Positions 48,308-57,006 of a stretch of 64,000 nt of DNA are shown here, one piece after another; position 1 is the stretch's first letter; each line of letters opens with the position of its first letter. Origin of the DNA: Rhodococcus rhodochrous (GTDB taxonomy: Bacteria; Actinomycetota; Actinomycetes; Mycobacteriales; Mycobacteriaceae). Below the pieces are notes generated by a model. It saw only the letters and a program-made list of their open reading frames with translations, was not told where the DNA came from and made no database searches. The stretch lies in assembly GCF_014854695.1 (NCBI RefSeq), contig NZ_CP027557.1, forward strand, positions 992,001-1,056,000, given 5' to 3'. The translations under genes and the position numbers were made by a program.

Positions 48308-51118
48308 GTGACCCGGCCGGACCCCGCGGATCCGTTCGGGACCGCGGCGTTACGCGAAGGGATCATCGCGGCCTGGTCGTCGTCGCCCACCCGTCTCCGG
48401 GAGGACGCGGCCACCGAGGCCGACCACGTCCGCGCGGGGTACCGCGACCGCGTGCTGACCGAGCTCGCCCAGAACGCCGCCGACGCCGCCGCGCGTGCCG
48501 ATGTACCCGGTGAGCTGCGGGTCTGGTTCGCCGACGGCCGTCTCCACGTCGCGAACATCGGTGAGCCGCTCGACGAGGGCGGTGTCCACGCGCTGACCGC
48601 ACTGCGCTCGTCGAACAAGACCGGCGCCGGATCCACCGTGGGGCGGTTCGGTGTCGGCTTCACGGCGGTGCTGTCGGTCTCCGACGACATCGAGGTGCGT
48701 TCGCGCACCGGTTCGCTCCACTTCTCGGCCGAGCGCACCCGCGCGGTGCTCGCCGAGCGGAACCTGCCCGAGCCGGAGTCCGGTGTCCCGGCGCTGCGCC
48801 TCGTGTGGCCGACGGAGACACCGCCGGCGACCGGCAGCGACACCGAGGTCGTGCTGACCCTGCGCCCCGGTGTGGACCCGGTCGCACTGCTCGACGCCTT
48901 CCGTTCCGAGGCCCACGACATCCTGCTCGAACTCCCCGGCCTCCACACCCTCGTCGTCACCGACGACGAATTCACCCGTCACCGGCGCGAACTCGACAAC
49001 GGTCTGTGGGAGGTGCGGATCGGCGATCGCACCTGGTGGGAGTTCACCGGAGCATCGGCGCGATGGCTGGTGCCCGTCGTCGACGGGCGGGTCGACCCGG
49101 TCCGCAGCGATGTCCTGCGTGCCCCCACCCGCTCCGACGAGGAGCTGTCGCTCCCTGCGATCGTCGTCGCCGACGTCGCCATGCAACCCGATCGGCGGCG
49201 CATGCTTCCCGGCGCCCACGTCGAGAACGTCGCCCGCGGATACGCGCGGTTCGTCGCGGCTCTGCCCGCCGAGCAGCGACTCGACCTCGTGCCCCTGCCG
49301 GGTTTCGCGCGCAGCGAGGTCGACGGACGCATCCGCGAAGCGATCCTCGACGAGTTGGCCGCCGGCGCGTGGCTTCCCGCCGCCGACCGCAGCGCCGATC
49401 TGGTGCCCGACCGGGCCGTCGCACTTCCCGGGCTCACCGACGAGCTCGCCGACGTCCTCGGCGAGGTCGTCCCGGGGCTCGTGATCCCCGAGCTGTGCGG
49501 GCCGCGACATGCGTCCGCGCTGTCCGCCGCCGGCGTGCATCGGCTCGGTCTCGCGCGACTGGCCGAACTGCTCTCCGGGCACGAACGCGAGCCGAAGTGG
49601 TGGAACCGCTTGTACGAGGCGCTCACTCCGCTCGTCGTCGACGCGGTCGCGGCCGAGGAACTCGCATCCCTGCCGGTTCCGCTGTCGGACGGACGGACCG
49701 TCACCGGCCCGCGCACGGCCGTTCTCGCAACGCAACTGCAGGATCTCGGTCCGCTGTCGATGCCGTGGGTGCGCCTCGTCCATCCCGACGCCGCGCATCC
49801 GCTGCTCGCCCGGCTCGGAGCCGGCACCGTGACGGTCGAGGACCTGCTCGCCGACCCGGCGCTCGTCGCGGCCGTCGAGGACACCGATCCCGACGACCTC
49901 CACCCGGACGGCGACCTCCCGGCCGGTGAGCTAGCCGACGTCGTGCTGCGATTGGTGCCGCTCGTGTCGCCCGCGGCCGTGCCTCGTGAACTCGGGGCGC
50001 TGCTGCTGCCCGACACCCACGGCGATCTCGTCCCCGCCGACGAACTCCTGCTTCCCGGTGCACCGCTCGCGGAAGTGCTGGTCGAGGACGCACCCTTCGG
50101 CACCGTCTACCCGTCCGTCGTCGACCGGTACGGGGCCGAAGCCCTGCGGGCGATCGGTGTGGGCTGGGGTTTCACGGTCCTGCGTGCGGAACTGCCGACC
50201 GGACCCGACCACGACCTGCCCGACGAGCACCTGTGGTGGGAGCGGCTCGACGACGATCCCGAGGTGCTCGTCGCCGTGCGCGACCTCGATCTCGTCGACG
50301 ATCGCCGCTGGTCGCGGGCGTTGACCCTGCTGGCTGCCGAACCCGCGACGGCCGAAGCGATCACCGACCCCGCCGGATACACGGCGTGGTACCTGCGCAC
50401 CCGCGCGTCGCTCGACGGCCGGCCTCTGGGGCACTACCGGTTCGCCGACGACACCCTCTTCGAAGGGCTGCTCGACCCCTGCACCCATCCCGACGCGTCG
50501 GCCTTCCGCAGCGCCCTCGCCGGAACGCGGATCGACGACATCGAACTGGCACAGACACTGCTCGACCGGCTCGCGGACGACAGCAGGTCGCCGGGACCGG
50601 CCGCGATCGTCGCCGCGCACGCCGCGCTCGCCGCGGCCTTCTCGTCGGGTGGCCTCGACCCCGAGTCGGTGACCCTGCCCGACGGGGTGCGCAGCCTGTC
50701 GGGTGTCGTCGTCGACGCAGCCGACGCTCTCGTACCCGACCGTCCGTGGTTCGCGCCCGCGATCCCGCACGACCGCCTCGTCACGGGTGGCCGGAGAACC
50801 GCCCACGCGCTCGCGGACGTGCTCGACATCGCCGTGGCGTCCGCGGTGGTCGACGCCGAACCCGTCGAGCAGGGAAGGAGTTCGACGTGGGAGCGCGAAC
50901 CGGCCGCGGTCCTGGCCGGAATCGTCGCCGGGGTGCCGCTTCCGCGCGGGGTGCTCGCGCTGCACGACCGACTCGTCGTCCGCTGCTCAGGAGCCCTGAC
51001 CGGTGAGGTCGAGGTCCCGTGGTGGGTCGACGCGGCCGGCACCGTCCACAGCACACCGATCGGCCTGGCCGCGGCACTCACCGCGCTCACGGCTCCGGAC
51101 GTGAGAACCGAACCGTGA
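48308..51118 (+). CDS. Sacsin/Hsp90-type ATPase-domain protein
   Basis: 936 residues. The N-terminal about 200 residues form a GHKL ATPase like the sacsin/Hsp90 N domain: LTELAQNAADAA (Mg-binding Asn), HVANIGEPLDEGG (nucleotide-binding; NIG in place of DNG) and GRFGVGFTAVLSVSD. The remaining about 700 residues are Asp/Leu/Ala-rich with repeated LP and LL-P-G blocks and no recognised domain. GTG at 48308 directly follows the DUF3027 stop; the 3' end overlaps the PAP2 gene by 4 bp, so three genes form an operon. Chaperone-like or signalling role; unknown. Confidence 0.85.
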   Translation: MTRPDPADPFGTAALREGIIAAWSSSPTRLREDAATEADHVRAGYRDRVLTELAQNAADAAARADVPGELRVWFADGRLHVANIGEPLDEGGVHALTALRSSNKTGAGSTVGRFGVGFTAVLSVSDDIEVRSRTGSLHFSAERTRAVLAERNLPEPESGVPALRLVWPTETPPATGSDTEVVLTLRPGVDPVALLDAFRSEAHDILLELPGLHTLVVTDDEFTRHRRELDNGLWEVRIGDRTWWEFTGASARWLVPVVDGRVDPVRSDVLRAPTRSDEELSLPAIVVADVAMQPDRRRMLPGAHVENVARGYARFVAALPAEQRLDLVPLPGFARSEVDGRIREAILDELAAGAWLPAADRSADLVPDRAVALPGLTDELADVLGEVVPGLVIPELCGPRHASALSAAGVHRLGLARLAELLSGHEREPKWWNRLYEALTPLVVDAVAAEELASLPVPLSDGRTVTGPRTAVLATQLQDLGPLSMPWVRLVHPDAAHPLLARLGAGTVTVEDLLADPALVAAVEDTDPDDLHPDGDLPAGELADVVLRLVPLVSPAAVPRELGALLLPDTHGDLVPADELLLPGAPLAEVLVEDAPFGTVYPSVVDRYGAEALRAIGVGWGFTVLRAELPTGPDHDLPDEHLWWERLDDDPEVLVAVRDLDLVDDRRWSRALTLLAAEPATAEAITDPAGYTAWYLRTRASLDGRPLGHYRFADDTLFEGLLDPCTHPDASAFRSALAGTRIDDIELAQTLLDRLADDSRSPGPAAIVAAHAALAAAFSSGGLDPESVTLPDGVRSLSGVVVDAADALVPDRPWFAPAIPHDRLVTGGRRTAHALADVLDIAVASAVVDAEPVEQGRSSTWEREPAAVLAGIVAGVPLPRGVLALHDRLVVRCSGALTGEVEVPWWVDAAGTVHSTPIGLAAALTALTAPDVRTEP

Positions 51119-51654
51119 CGCTCGATGCCGCGGTGCTCGACTGGATGGTGTCGCTCCGCGAGCCCGGGCTGACCACCGCGGTGACTGCACTCACCCACAC
51201 GGGCGGGGGAGTCGCGACGAGCCTGATCGCCGCGGTGACGACGCTGCTGCTGGTGCGGGCCGATCGTCTGTCCGACGCCGTCCTCGTCGCCGGAGCGGTC
51301 CTCACGGGCTGGCCGGTGATGGTGTTGCTCAAGAATCTGTTCGGCCGCGTCCGGCCACCGGAACCCGAACGGCTCCTGGCCCTGCACACCGAATCGTTCC
51401 CGTCCGGACATGCGATGACCAGCGCCGTTCTGGCCACGGTGCTCGTCGCGGTCGTCGTGCGCACGTGGCCGCGGGGCGATCGCCGCCGGACCGCCGCGAC
51501 GATCGCGCTCGCCGTCTACACCGTCGTGATCGGGCTCTCCCGCGTCTACCTCGCGGCGCACTGGTTCACCGATGTCGTCGCGGGCTGGATCTTCGGGATC
51601 ACATGGGCCCTGCTGTGGGTGTGGTTGATCACTCGGGTGCGGATCCGTCGCTGA
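51115..51654 (+). CDS. PAP2-family membrane phosphatase
   Basis: 179 residues with about five helices and the three PAP2 motifs: KNLFGRVRPP (K-x6-RP), FPSGHAM (PSGH) and SRVYLAAHWFTDVVAG (SR-x5-H-x3-D). It removes phosphate from lipid phosphates such as undecaprenyl or phosphatidyl phosphates at the outer membrane face. GTG at 51115 overlaps the ATPase stop (GTGA). Confidence 0.92.
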   Translation: MTLDAAVLDWMVSLREPGLTTAVTALTHTGGGVATSLIAAVTTLLLVRADRLSDAVLVAGAVLTGWPVMVLLKNLFGRVRPPEPERLLALHTESFPSGHAMTSAVLATVLVAVVVRTWPRGDRRRTAATIALAVYTVVIGLSRVYLAAHWFTDVVAGWIFGITWALLWVWLITRVRIRR

Positions 51655-51693
51655 CATCGCTGCGGGCGTGTCGCGGACGGCCGTGGACGAGGG

Positions 51694-51945
51694 TCAGTCC
51701 AGCCCCACCTGGGCACCCCGGTCGCCCCGTCGAGCGGCACGACGCTGCAGCAGGAAGAGCGCAGTTCCCAGCAGCCCCACCACGATTCCCGCCACGCAGA
51801 CCGGGAGCACATCGTCCCGGAGTTCGCCGCCCACCACCGCCACGACGACGGTCGCCACCACCCACAGACCGGTCCCCACGGCGAGCGCGGGGCGAGGGTC
51901 GGCGAGGCGTCGGATGCGGGCTGCGACGAGCTGGGCGGGTTCCAC
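51694..51945 (-). CDS. DUF2530 membrane protein (Rv0879c-like)
   Basis: 83 residues from GTG 51945: two hydrophobic helices (PALAVGTGLWVVATVVVAVVGG and VCVAGIVVGLLGTALFLL) and a basic tail. A TAATCT box ends exactly 7 nt before this GTG (minus strand 51958-51953), supporting both the start choice and leaderless translation. Function unknown. It lies in the same place as Rv0879c relative to the MarR gene. Confidence 0.82.
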   Translation of the reverse strand: MEPAQLVAARIRRLADPRPALAVGTGLWVVATVVVAVVGGELRDDVLPVCVAGIVVGLLGTALFLLQRRAARRGDRGAQVGLD

Positions 51946-52025
51946 GGTTTGCAGATTAGTTCCTTCGCGCTGCAATAATCGGTTCCCGTTGCGACGCCCC
52001 GTACTCGACGAGCGGATTTGTGGAC

Positions 52026-53495
52026 ATGGCCGTAGGCACCGACTCCAAGCGAACGTCCTTTCTGGACACCTATTTCAAGATCACCGAACGCGGTTCCACC
52101 GTGTCCCGGGAGGTGCGTGGCGGCATCGTCACGTTCTTCGCGATGTCGTACATCGTGGTCCTCAACCCGCTGATCCTCGGTAGCTTCTCCGCCGACGACG
52201 CGAGCGCGAAGATCGACGTGATGGGCAACATCCTGCCCATCAACCAGGTCGCCGCCGTCACCGCGCTGGTCGCCGGCTTCATGAGCATCGTCTTCGGTGT
52301 GGTCGCCAACTACCCGTTCGCCATCGCCGCCGGCCTCGGCATCAACAGCCTGCTCGCGGTGACCATCGCGCCGCAGGTCACCTGGCCCGAAGCGATGGGT
52401 CTGGTGGTCATCGACGGCATCATCATCGTCGTGCTGGCCCTGACCGGCTTCCGCACCGCGGTCTTCAACGCGATCCCGGCAGAACTCAAGGCCGCCATCG
52501 CCGCCGGTATCGGCGCTTTCATCGCCATGATCGGCCTCGTCGACGCCGGCTTCGTCCGTCGCATCCCCGACGCCGCCGGCACCACCGTGCCCGTCGGACT
52601 GGGCATCGACGGCTCCATCGCGTCGTGGCCGACCTTCGTCTTCGTCGTCGGTGTGCTGCTCATGGGTGTGCTCGTCGCACGCAAGGTGCGCGGCGGCCTG
52701 TTGATCGGCATCGTCGCCACGACGATCCTGTCGATGATCATCGAGGCCATCGCCGACGTCGGCCCGTCGCTGGGCACCAACCCCAAGGGCTGGAACCTCA
52801 GCACCCCCGAGGCCCCCGACTCCTTCTTCGGCATCCCGAACCTGAGCCTCGTCGGCAACGTCGACCTGTTCGGCGCGTTCACCCGCATCGGCGTGATCGC
52901 CGCGACCCTGCTCGTGTTCACGCTCGTCCTCGCGAACTTCTTCGACGCCATGGGCACCATGACCGGCCTCGGCAAGGAAGCCGGCCTGGCCGACAAGAAC
53001 GGCACCCTCCCCGGCATCGGCAAGGCCCTCGTCGTCGAGGGCACCGGCGCCATCGTCGGTGGTGGCGCTTCCGCCTCGTCCAACACGGTGTTCGTCGAAT
53101 CGGCCTCGGGTATCGCGGAAGGAGCCCGCACCGGCCTGGCCAACGTGGTCACCGGCGTGATGTTCCTGCTCGCGATGTTCCTGACCCCGCTGTACGAGGT
53201 GGTCCCCATCGAGGCGGCCTCCCCGGCACTCGTGGTGGTCGGTGCCCTGATGATCGGTCAGGTTCGCGACATCGACTTCTCGGTGTTCGCCGTGGCGCTG
53301 CCGGCCTTCCTGACCATCATGGTCATGCCGTTCACCTACTCGATCGCCAACGGCATCGGCGTCGGCTTCATCACCTGGGTGATCCTGCACGCCGCGAGCG
53401 GCAAGATCCGCACCATCCATCCGCTGATGTGGATCGTCGCAGTGCTGTTCGCCCTGTACTTCTCGGTCGATCCGCTCACGGAACTGCTCACCTAG
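52026..53495 (+). CDS. NCS2-family purine permease (AzgA-like)
   Basis: 489-residue, about 13-helix transporter. It begins FLDTYFKITERGSTVSREVRGGIVTFFAMSYIVVLNP, the AzgA start pattern, and contains NYPFAIAAGLGINSLLAVTI, AELKAAIAAGIGAFIAMIGLVDAG and the NCS2 signature region GTGAIVGGGASASSNTVFVESASG. It probably imports hypoxanthine/guanine/adenine by proton symport. ATG 52026 is chosen; a GTG 6 nt upstream is in frame. Confidence 0.92.
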   Translation: MAVGTDSKRTSFLDTYFKITERGSTVSREVRGGIVTFFAMSYIVVLNPLILGSFSADDASAKIDVMGNILPINQVAAVTALVAGFMSIVFGVVANYPFAIAAGLGINSLLAVTIAPQVTWPEAMGLVVIDGIIIVVLALTGFRTAVFNAIPAELKAAIAAGIGAFIAMIGLVDAGFVRRIPDAAGTTVPVGLGIDGSIASWPTFVFVVGVLLMGVLVARKVRGGLLIGIVATTILSMIIEAIADVGPSLGTNPKGWNLSTPEAPDSFFGIPNLSLVGNVDLFGAFTRIGVIAATLLVFTLVLANFFDAMGTMTGLGKEAGLADKNGTLPGIGKALVVEGTGAIVGGGASASSNTVFVESASGIAEGARTGLANVVTGVMFLLAMFLTPLYEVVPIEAASPALVVVGALMIGQVRDIDFSVFAVALPAFLTIMVMPFTYSIANGIGVGFITWVILHAASGKIRTIHPLMWIVAVLFALYFSVDPLTELLT

Positions 53496-53526
53496 ACGGC
53501 CGGCGCGTGTTTCGGGCGATGTGACG

Positions 53527-53539
53527 TATTCTGCACGCC
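53527..53539 (+). promoter_or_regulatory. Leaderless -10 element of the MarR gene
   Basis: TATTCT (53527-53532) followed by 7 nt and the ATG at 53540; no ribosome binding site is present. Confidence 0.5.
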
Positions 53540-53971
53540 ATGATCTCGGATACACGCGCACTCGCCGGTGACCTCTCACTCGCCGTTGTGCGTCTGACGC
53601 GTCATTTGCGGGGGAGACGCAGCGATTCCCGAGTTTCCCTGACCCAGATCTCGGCGATGGCCACCCTCGCGCAGGAGGGTGCGATGACCCCGGGGGCACT
53701 GGCAGCGCGCGAACGCGTCCAACCACCCTCGATGACCAGGGTCATCGCCTCTCTGCACGAACTCGGTCTCGTCGAGCGGACACCGCACCCGACGGACGGA
53801 CGACAGATCATCGTGACGCTGTCCGAAGCCGGGAGCGAGCTGCTCGCCGACGAGGCGCAGGCACGCGAAGTGTGGCTGACCGAACGGCTCGACAAGCTCG
53901 ATCCGGACTCGCTCGCCACGCTGCGCGACGCCGTCGGAATCCTCACGGCGCTCGTCACGGAAGACGACTGA
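53540..53971 (+). CDS. MarR-family regulator (Rv0880-like)
   Basis: 143 residues with the winged helix: SLTQISAMATLAQEGAMTPGALAARERVQPPSMTRVIASLHELGLVERTPHPTDGRQIIVTLSEAG, including the conserved DGR wing. No repressed gene can be named; neighbours are the purine permease and an RNA methyltransferase. Rv0880 holds the same position next to a SpoU methyltransferase, so the gene belongs to the conserved backbone. Confidence 0.92.
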   Translation: MISDTRALAGDLSLAVVRLTRHLRGRRSDSRVSLTQISAMATLAQEGAMTPGALAARERVQPPSMTRVIASLHELGLVERTPHPTDGRQIIVTLSEAGSELLADEAQAREVWLTERLDKLDPDSLATLRDAVGILTALVTEDD

Positions 53972-54041
53972 CCGCGCTGCACCGCGGTCGCGACGACCGA
54001 CCCGGTGCGGGAGGGTGCGGGGCCGCTGGGAGAATGACCCG

Positions 54042-54848
54042 GTGGTTCACGTCATCGACATCGACGATCCTTCCGACCCCCGGGTGGACGACTTCCGCGA
54101 TCTCAACTCCGCGGACCGTCGGCCCGATCTTCCCGGTGGCAAGGGCCTGGTGATCGCGGAGGGTGTGCTGGTGGTCCAGCGCATGCTCGACTCCCGGTTC
54201 GCTGCGACGAGCCTGCTCGGGGTGGGTCGGCGGCTGGACGAACTCGCCGACGACCTGCGCGACGTCGATGTGCCGTTCTACCGCACCGATGCGGCGACCA
54301 TGGCGGAGGTCGTCGGCTTCCACCTCAACCGCGGGGTGCTCGCCGTCGCGCACCGGCCCGAACCGCTGTCGCTCGACGACGTCCTCGACAAGGCGACCAC
54401 GGTCGCGGTGCTCGAAGGGGTCAACGACCACGAGAACATCGGCTCGATGTTCCGCAACGCCGCCGGGCTCGGTGTCGACGGTGTGCTCTTCGGGAAGGGA
54501 TGCGCCGACCCTCTGTACCGGCGTGCGGTGCGCGTGTCGATGGGGCACGTCCTCCGTGTCCCCTTCGCGCACGTCGACCGGTGGCCGTACGACCTGGATC
54601 TGTTGCGCAGCAGAGGATTCCAGCTGATCTCGCTGACCCCGGACCCGCGGGCGATCCCGCTCGCCGAAGCGATGACGGGGGAGAAGGTCGCACTGTTGCT
54701 CGGCGCCGAGGGACCGGGCCTGACCGAGCATGCGATGCGGGCGACCGACGTGCGTGCCCGGATTCCCATGGCTCCCGGCACGGATTCGCTGAACGTGGCC
54801 ACCGCTGCGGCGATGGCGTTCTACGAGCGGGTGCGGCTCCCGCGATGA
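54042..54848 (+). CDS. SpoU/TrmH-family RNA 2'-O-ribose methyltransferase (Rv0881-like)
   Basis: 268 residues with an N-terminal substrate-binding domain and the knotted SPOUT domain. Motif 1 is NDHENIGSMFRNAAGLGVDGVLF, motif 2 LLLGAEGPGL and motif 3 IPMAPGTDSLNVATAAAMAFYE. It methylates a ribose in rRNA or tRNA with S-adenosylmethionine; the target base is unknown. GTG at 54042 follows GGGAG. It overlaps the DUF2537 gene by 4 bp. Confidence 0.93.
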   Translation: MVHVIDIDDPSDPRVDDFRDLNSADRRPDLPGGKGLVIAEGVLVVQRMLDSRFAATSLLGVGRRLDELADDLRDVDVPFYRTDAATMAEVVGFHLNRGVLAVAHRPEPLSLDDVLDKATTVAVLEGVNDHENIGSMFRNAAGLGVDGVLFGKGCADPLYRRAVRVSMGHVLRVPFAHVDRWPYDLDLLRSRGFQLISLTPDPRAIPLAEAMTGEKVALLLGAEGPGLTEHAMRATDVRARIPMAPGTDSLNVATAAAMAFYERVRLPR

Positions 54849-55117
54849 GCCAGGCTCGCGGCCCCGCGCCCACCCCCTGGGCGACGGGGCTCACGCTGAC
54901 GGCATTCTCCTTCGTCGCCACCGTCATCACCGTCGTCGCCTGCGGGCAGGTGCTCGGCCGGATCCATCCGGCCCTCGCCGTCGTCGTCAATGTCGTGACG
55001 GTCGCGGGAGTCGCGCCGACCGCGTGGTCGTGGCTTCGGGTGCAGGTACTGCGCTGGCTCGCCGCCGGTTTCGTGGCCGGTGTGCCGTTCGGCTGGCTCG
55101 CGCTGATCGTGTCCTGA
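54845..55117 (+). CDS. DUF2537 membrane protein (Rv0882-like)
   Basis: 90 residues with three hydrophobic segments (ATGLTLTAFSFVATVITVVACG, PALAVVVNVVTVAGVAPTAW, LAAGFVAGVPFGWLALIV). ATG at 54845 overlaps the methyltransferase stop (ATGA), so it is translationally coupled. Function unknown. Confidence 0.85.
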   Translation: MSQARGPAPTPWATGLTLTAFSFVATVITVVACGQVLGRIHPALAVVVNVVTVAGVAPTAWSWLRVQVLRWLAAGFVAGVPFGWLALIVS

Positions 55118-55210
55118 TCGTCCCTCCGGAGAGTTCCTTCATGGGAGCCGTTCCGCAGAACGCCTCCGAAGCGCACACTCGGAAATGTCGGGTGGGCCGG
55201 AAGGAGCATC

Positions 55211-55636
55211 ATGTCCCACGGTGCGCATGTCGAGCGGGAGCACATGTCGATCGGTCAAGGTCTGGCGGCCGGAATGTCGGTGGGAGCTGCGATCATCCTG
55301 ACCTTGATCGGCGTGCTGCAGATCCTCCAGGGGATCGCTGCTGTCGCCGACGACGAGTTGCTCGTCGCCGGGCCGGAATACATGTTCGCGTTCGACCTCA
55401 CGACCTGGGGGTGGATCCACATGGTCGTGGGTGTCGCGATGGCGGTGGTGGGAATCGCGTTGATCGCCGGTGCGACCTGGGCGCGGGTGGTGGCAATCGT
55501 CATCGCCGCACTGTCGATCGTGGTGAATTTCCTGTGGCTTCCGAACTATCCGGGTTGGGCGATCCTGATCATCGCGCTCGACGTGATGGTGATCTGGGCG
55601 ATCTCGGCCTGGAATCCCCGAGCGACCTACTCCTGA
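55211..55636 (+). CDS. Four-helix membrane protein, DUF7144-like, copy 1
   Basis: 141 residues with four predicted helices: GLAAGMSVGAAIILTLIGVLQILQGIAAV, TTWGWIHMVVGVAMAVVGIALIAG, WARVVAIVIAALSIVVNFLWLP and WAILIIALDVMVIWAIS. The N terminus is polar (MSHGAHVEREHMS). GGAAGGAG precedes the ATG. A second copy, about two-thirds identical, lies at 56574, with a SHOCT protein between. Function unknown; similar proteins are common in actinobacteria. Confidence 0.85.
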   Translation: MSHGAHVEREHMSIGQGLAAGMSVGAAIILTLIGVLQILQGIAAVADDELLVAGPEYMFAFDLTTWGWIHMVVGVAMAVVGIALIAGATWARVVAIVIAALSIVVNFLWLPNYPGWAILIIALDVMVIWAISAWNPRATYS

Positions 55637-55944
55637 ATCCCCGCTGTGCGCCGGGGCCGACCGATCGGCGGAAACAGGTGCCCTTCACTCGTGATGGGCG
55701 TATGGTTTATGCGTCCCTCCGGAGGGGAGGGACGGAGGTCGTCATGGCTGGTGAACAGGCCCGCCGGCGCCGGAATCGGACAGATGCCACGATCCGATCC
55801 GGTGTCGACGAGCGGATGGAGCCGTGACTGGTGGTGGTGCCGGAAACGGCACGCCGCAAGGGGAAACAGGATACGAGATCTTCAATTTCCGGGCGGCTTC
55901 ACGGGCATCGTCCCGGCCGCCGAATCGGCCGAGGAGGTTCGGCT
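55637..55944 (+). other. 308-bp gap before the SHOCT gene
   Basis: No large gene is present. It holds one short ORF with a good ribosome site (55744-55827) and a second frame that would start at GTG 55824 overlapping its stop. The stretch GTCCCTCCGGAGGGGAGGGAC (55711-55732) is partly self-complementary. Confidence 0.5.
55744..55827 (+). CDS. Possible 27-residue small ORF
   Basis: ATG at 55744 has GGAGG 5 nt upstream; the peptide is Arg-rich (MAGEQARRRRNRTDATIRSG, ending ERMEP). The stop overlaps a GTG of another short frame. The strong ribosome site is the only support; it may be a regulatory upstream ORF for the SHOCT gene or chance. Confidence 0.35.
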   Translation: MAGEQARRRRNRTDATIRSGVDERMEP

Positions 55945-56361
55945 ATGGATTCCTTCTGGGACTACGTGTGGTACACAGTCGTCGTATTCGCATTCGTGGC
56001 ATACCTGATCGTCCTGTTCCAAATCATCGTCGATCTCTTCCGTGACCATTCGGTCTCCGGCTGGGTGAAGGCCGTGTGGGTCATCGGACTGGTGATCCTC
56101 CCGTACCTCACGGCACTGGTCTACCTGATCGCTCGTGGCCGCGGCATGGCGCTGCGGGCACAACAGGCCCAGGCCGAGGCGAAGCAGGCCACCGACGATT
56201 ACATCCGAACCGTGGCGGTCGGGAAATCCCCGGCTCAGCAGATCGCCGACGCCAAGGCCCTGCTCGACTCCGGGGCGATCACGTCCGCGGAGTTCGAACA
56301 CCTCAAGGCACAGGCACTCGGCACCGTCGCGCCCGGACGTGACGGCGTGCCCATCGCGTGA
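55945..56361 (+). CDS. PLDc_N-SHOCT membrane protein
   Basis: 138 residues: DSFWDYVWYTVVVFAFVAYLIVLFQIIVDLF (helix 1), VSGWVKAVWVIGLVILPYLTALVYLIARG (helix 2; together the phospholipase-D-nuclease N-terminal-type module), a charged Ala/Gln helix, and a C-terminal SHOCT motif (SPAQQIADAKALLDSGAITSAEFEHLKAQAL). ATG at 55945 follows GAGGAGG. SHOCT tails are thought to mediate oligomerisation. It lies between two copies of a four-helix membrane protein. Confidence 0.88.
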   Translation: MDSFWDYVWYTVVVFAFVAYLIVLFQIIVDLFRDHSVSGWVKAVWVIGLVILPYLTALVYLIARGRGMALRAQQAQAEAKQATDDYIRTVAVGKSPAQQIADAKALLDSGAITSAEFEHLKAQALGTVAPGRDGVPIA

Positions 56362-56573
56362 ACGATCTTGCGGGGAGGGCATCCGAGGCCGGTGCCCTCC
56401 CGGGGTCGGCTCCTGCGTTCGACGCATCGCATCGCGTCGAGTAGCCGGCGATTGAAAGTGCAAGGGTGGCGGCGTAACCCGGTGGCACCCTTGTTCCTCC
56501 GAATCGGGTCGCGGCCGGTCCTCGCGAGGACCGGCGCACGACCGATGTCTCCTTCGTACACGAGAGGATCGTC

Positions 56574-56999
56574 ATGTCTCATGACGTACGTCCCGACAGG
56601 GACGGGATGAGTGTGAAACAGGGCATCGCCGCAGGCACCTCGATCGGGGCCGCGATCATCCTGGCAACGGTCGGCGTCGTCCAGCTCTTCCAGGGCATCG
56701 CGGCGGTGGCCGAGGACGAAGTCTTCGTGCGGGGCGTGGAATACACGTTCAAGTTCGACTTCACCACGTGGGGATGGATCCACATCGTCCTCGGTGTCGT
56801 GATGCTGGTCGCCGGTCTCGCGTTGATGAGCGGCGCCACCTGGGCCCGTGTCACGGCGATCGTCCTCGCTGCGTTGTCGATCATCGCGAACTTCCTGTGG
56901 TTGCCGTACTACCCGTGGTGGTCGATCCTGATCATCGCGCTGGATGCGGTCGTGATCTGGGCGATCTCGACCTGGCAGCCGCGCGCCGACTACTACTGA
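56574..56999 (+). CDS. Four-helix membrane protein, DUF7144-like, copy 2
   Basis: 141 residues, the same length and layout as copy 1: SVKQGIAAGTSIGAAIILATVGVVQLFQGIAAV, then TTWGWIHIVLGVVMLVAGLAL, WARVTAIVLAALSIIANFLWLP and WSILIIALDAVVIWAIS. GAGAGG precedes the ATG. Residue identity with copy 1 is spread evenly, indicating an old local duplication that also spans the MSH start. The hydrolase gene starts 7 nt after its stop. Confidence 0.87.
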   Translation: MSHDVRPDRDGMSVKQGIAAGTSIGAAIILATVGVVQLFQGIAAVAEDEVFVRGVEYTFKFDFTTWGWIHIVLGVVMLVAGLALMSGATWARVTAIVLAALSIIANFLWLPYYPWWSILIIALDAVVIWAISTWQPRADYY

Positions 57000-57006
57000 C
57001 GCGACC

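Noticed and set aside
51546-53726. A 726-codon minus-strand frame opposite the purine permease
   Set aside because: Composition (Asp/Glu/Gly/His repeats) is typical of an antisense shadow; the permease on the plus strand is unmistakable.
55711-55732. The GTCCCTCC...GGAGGGAC stretch as a terminator
   Set aside because: It lies upstream of a ribosome site rather than behind a gene, and the loop is too small for a normal hairpin; it may simply be an extended GGAGG-rich region.
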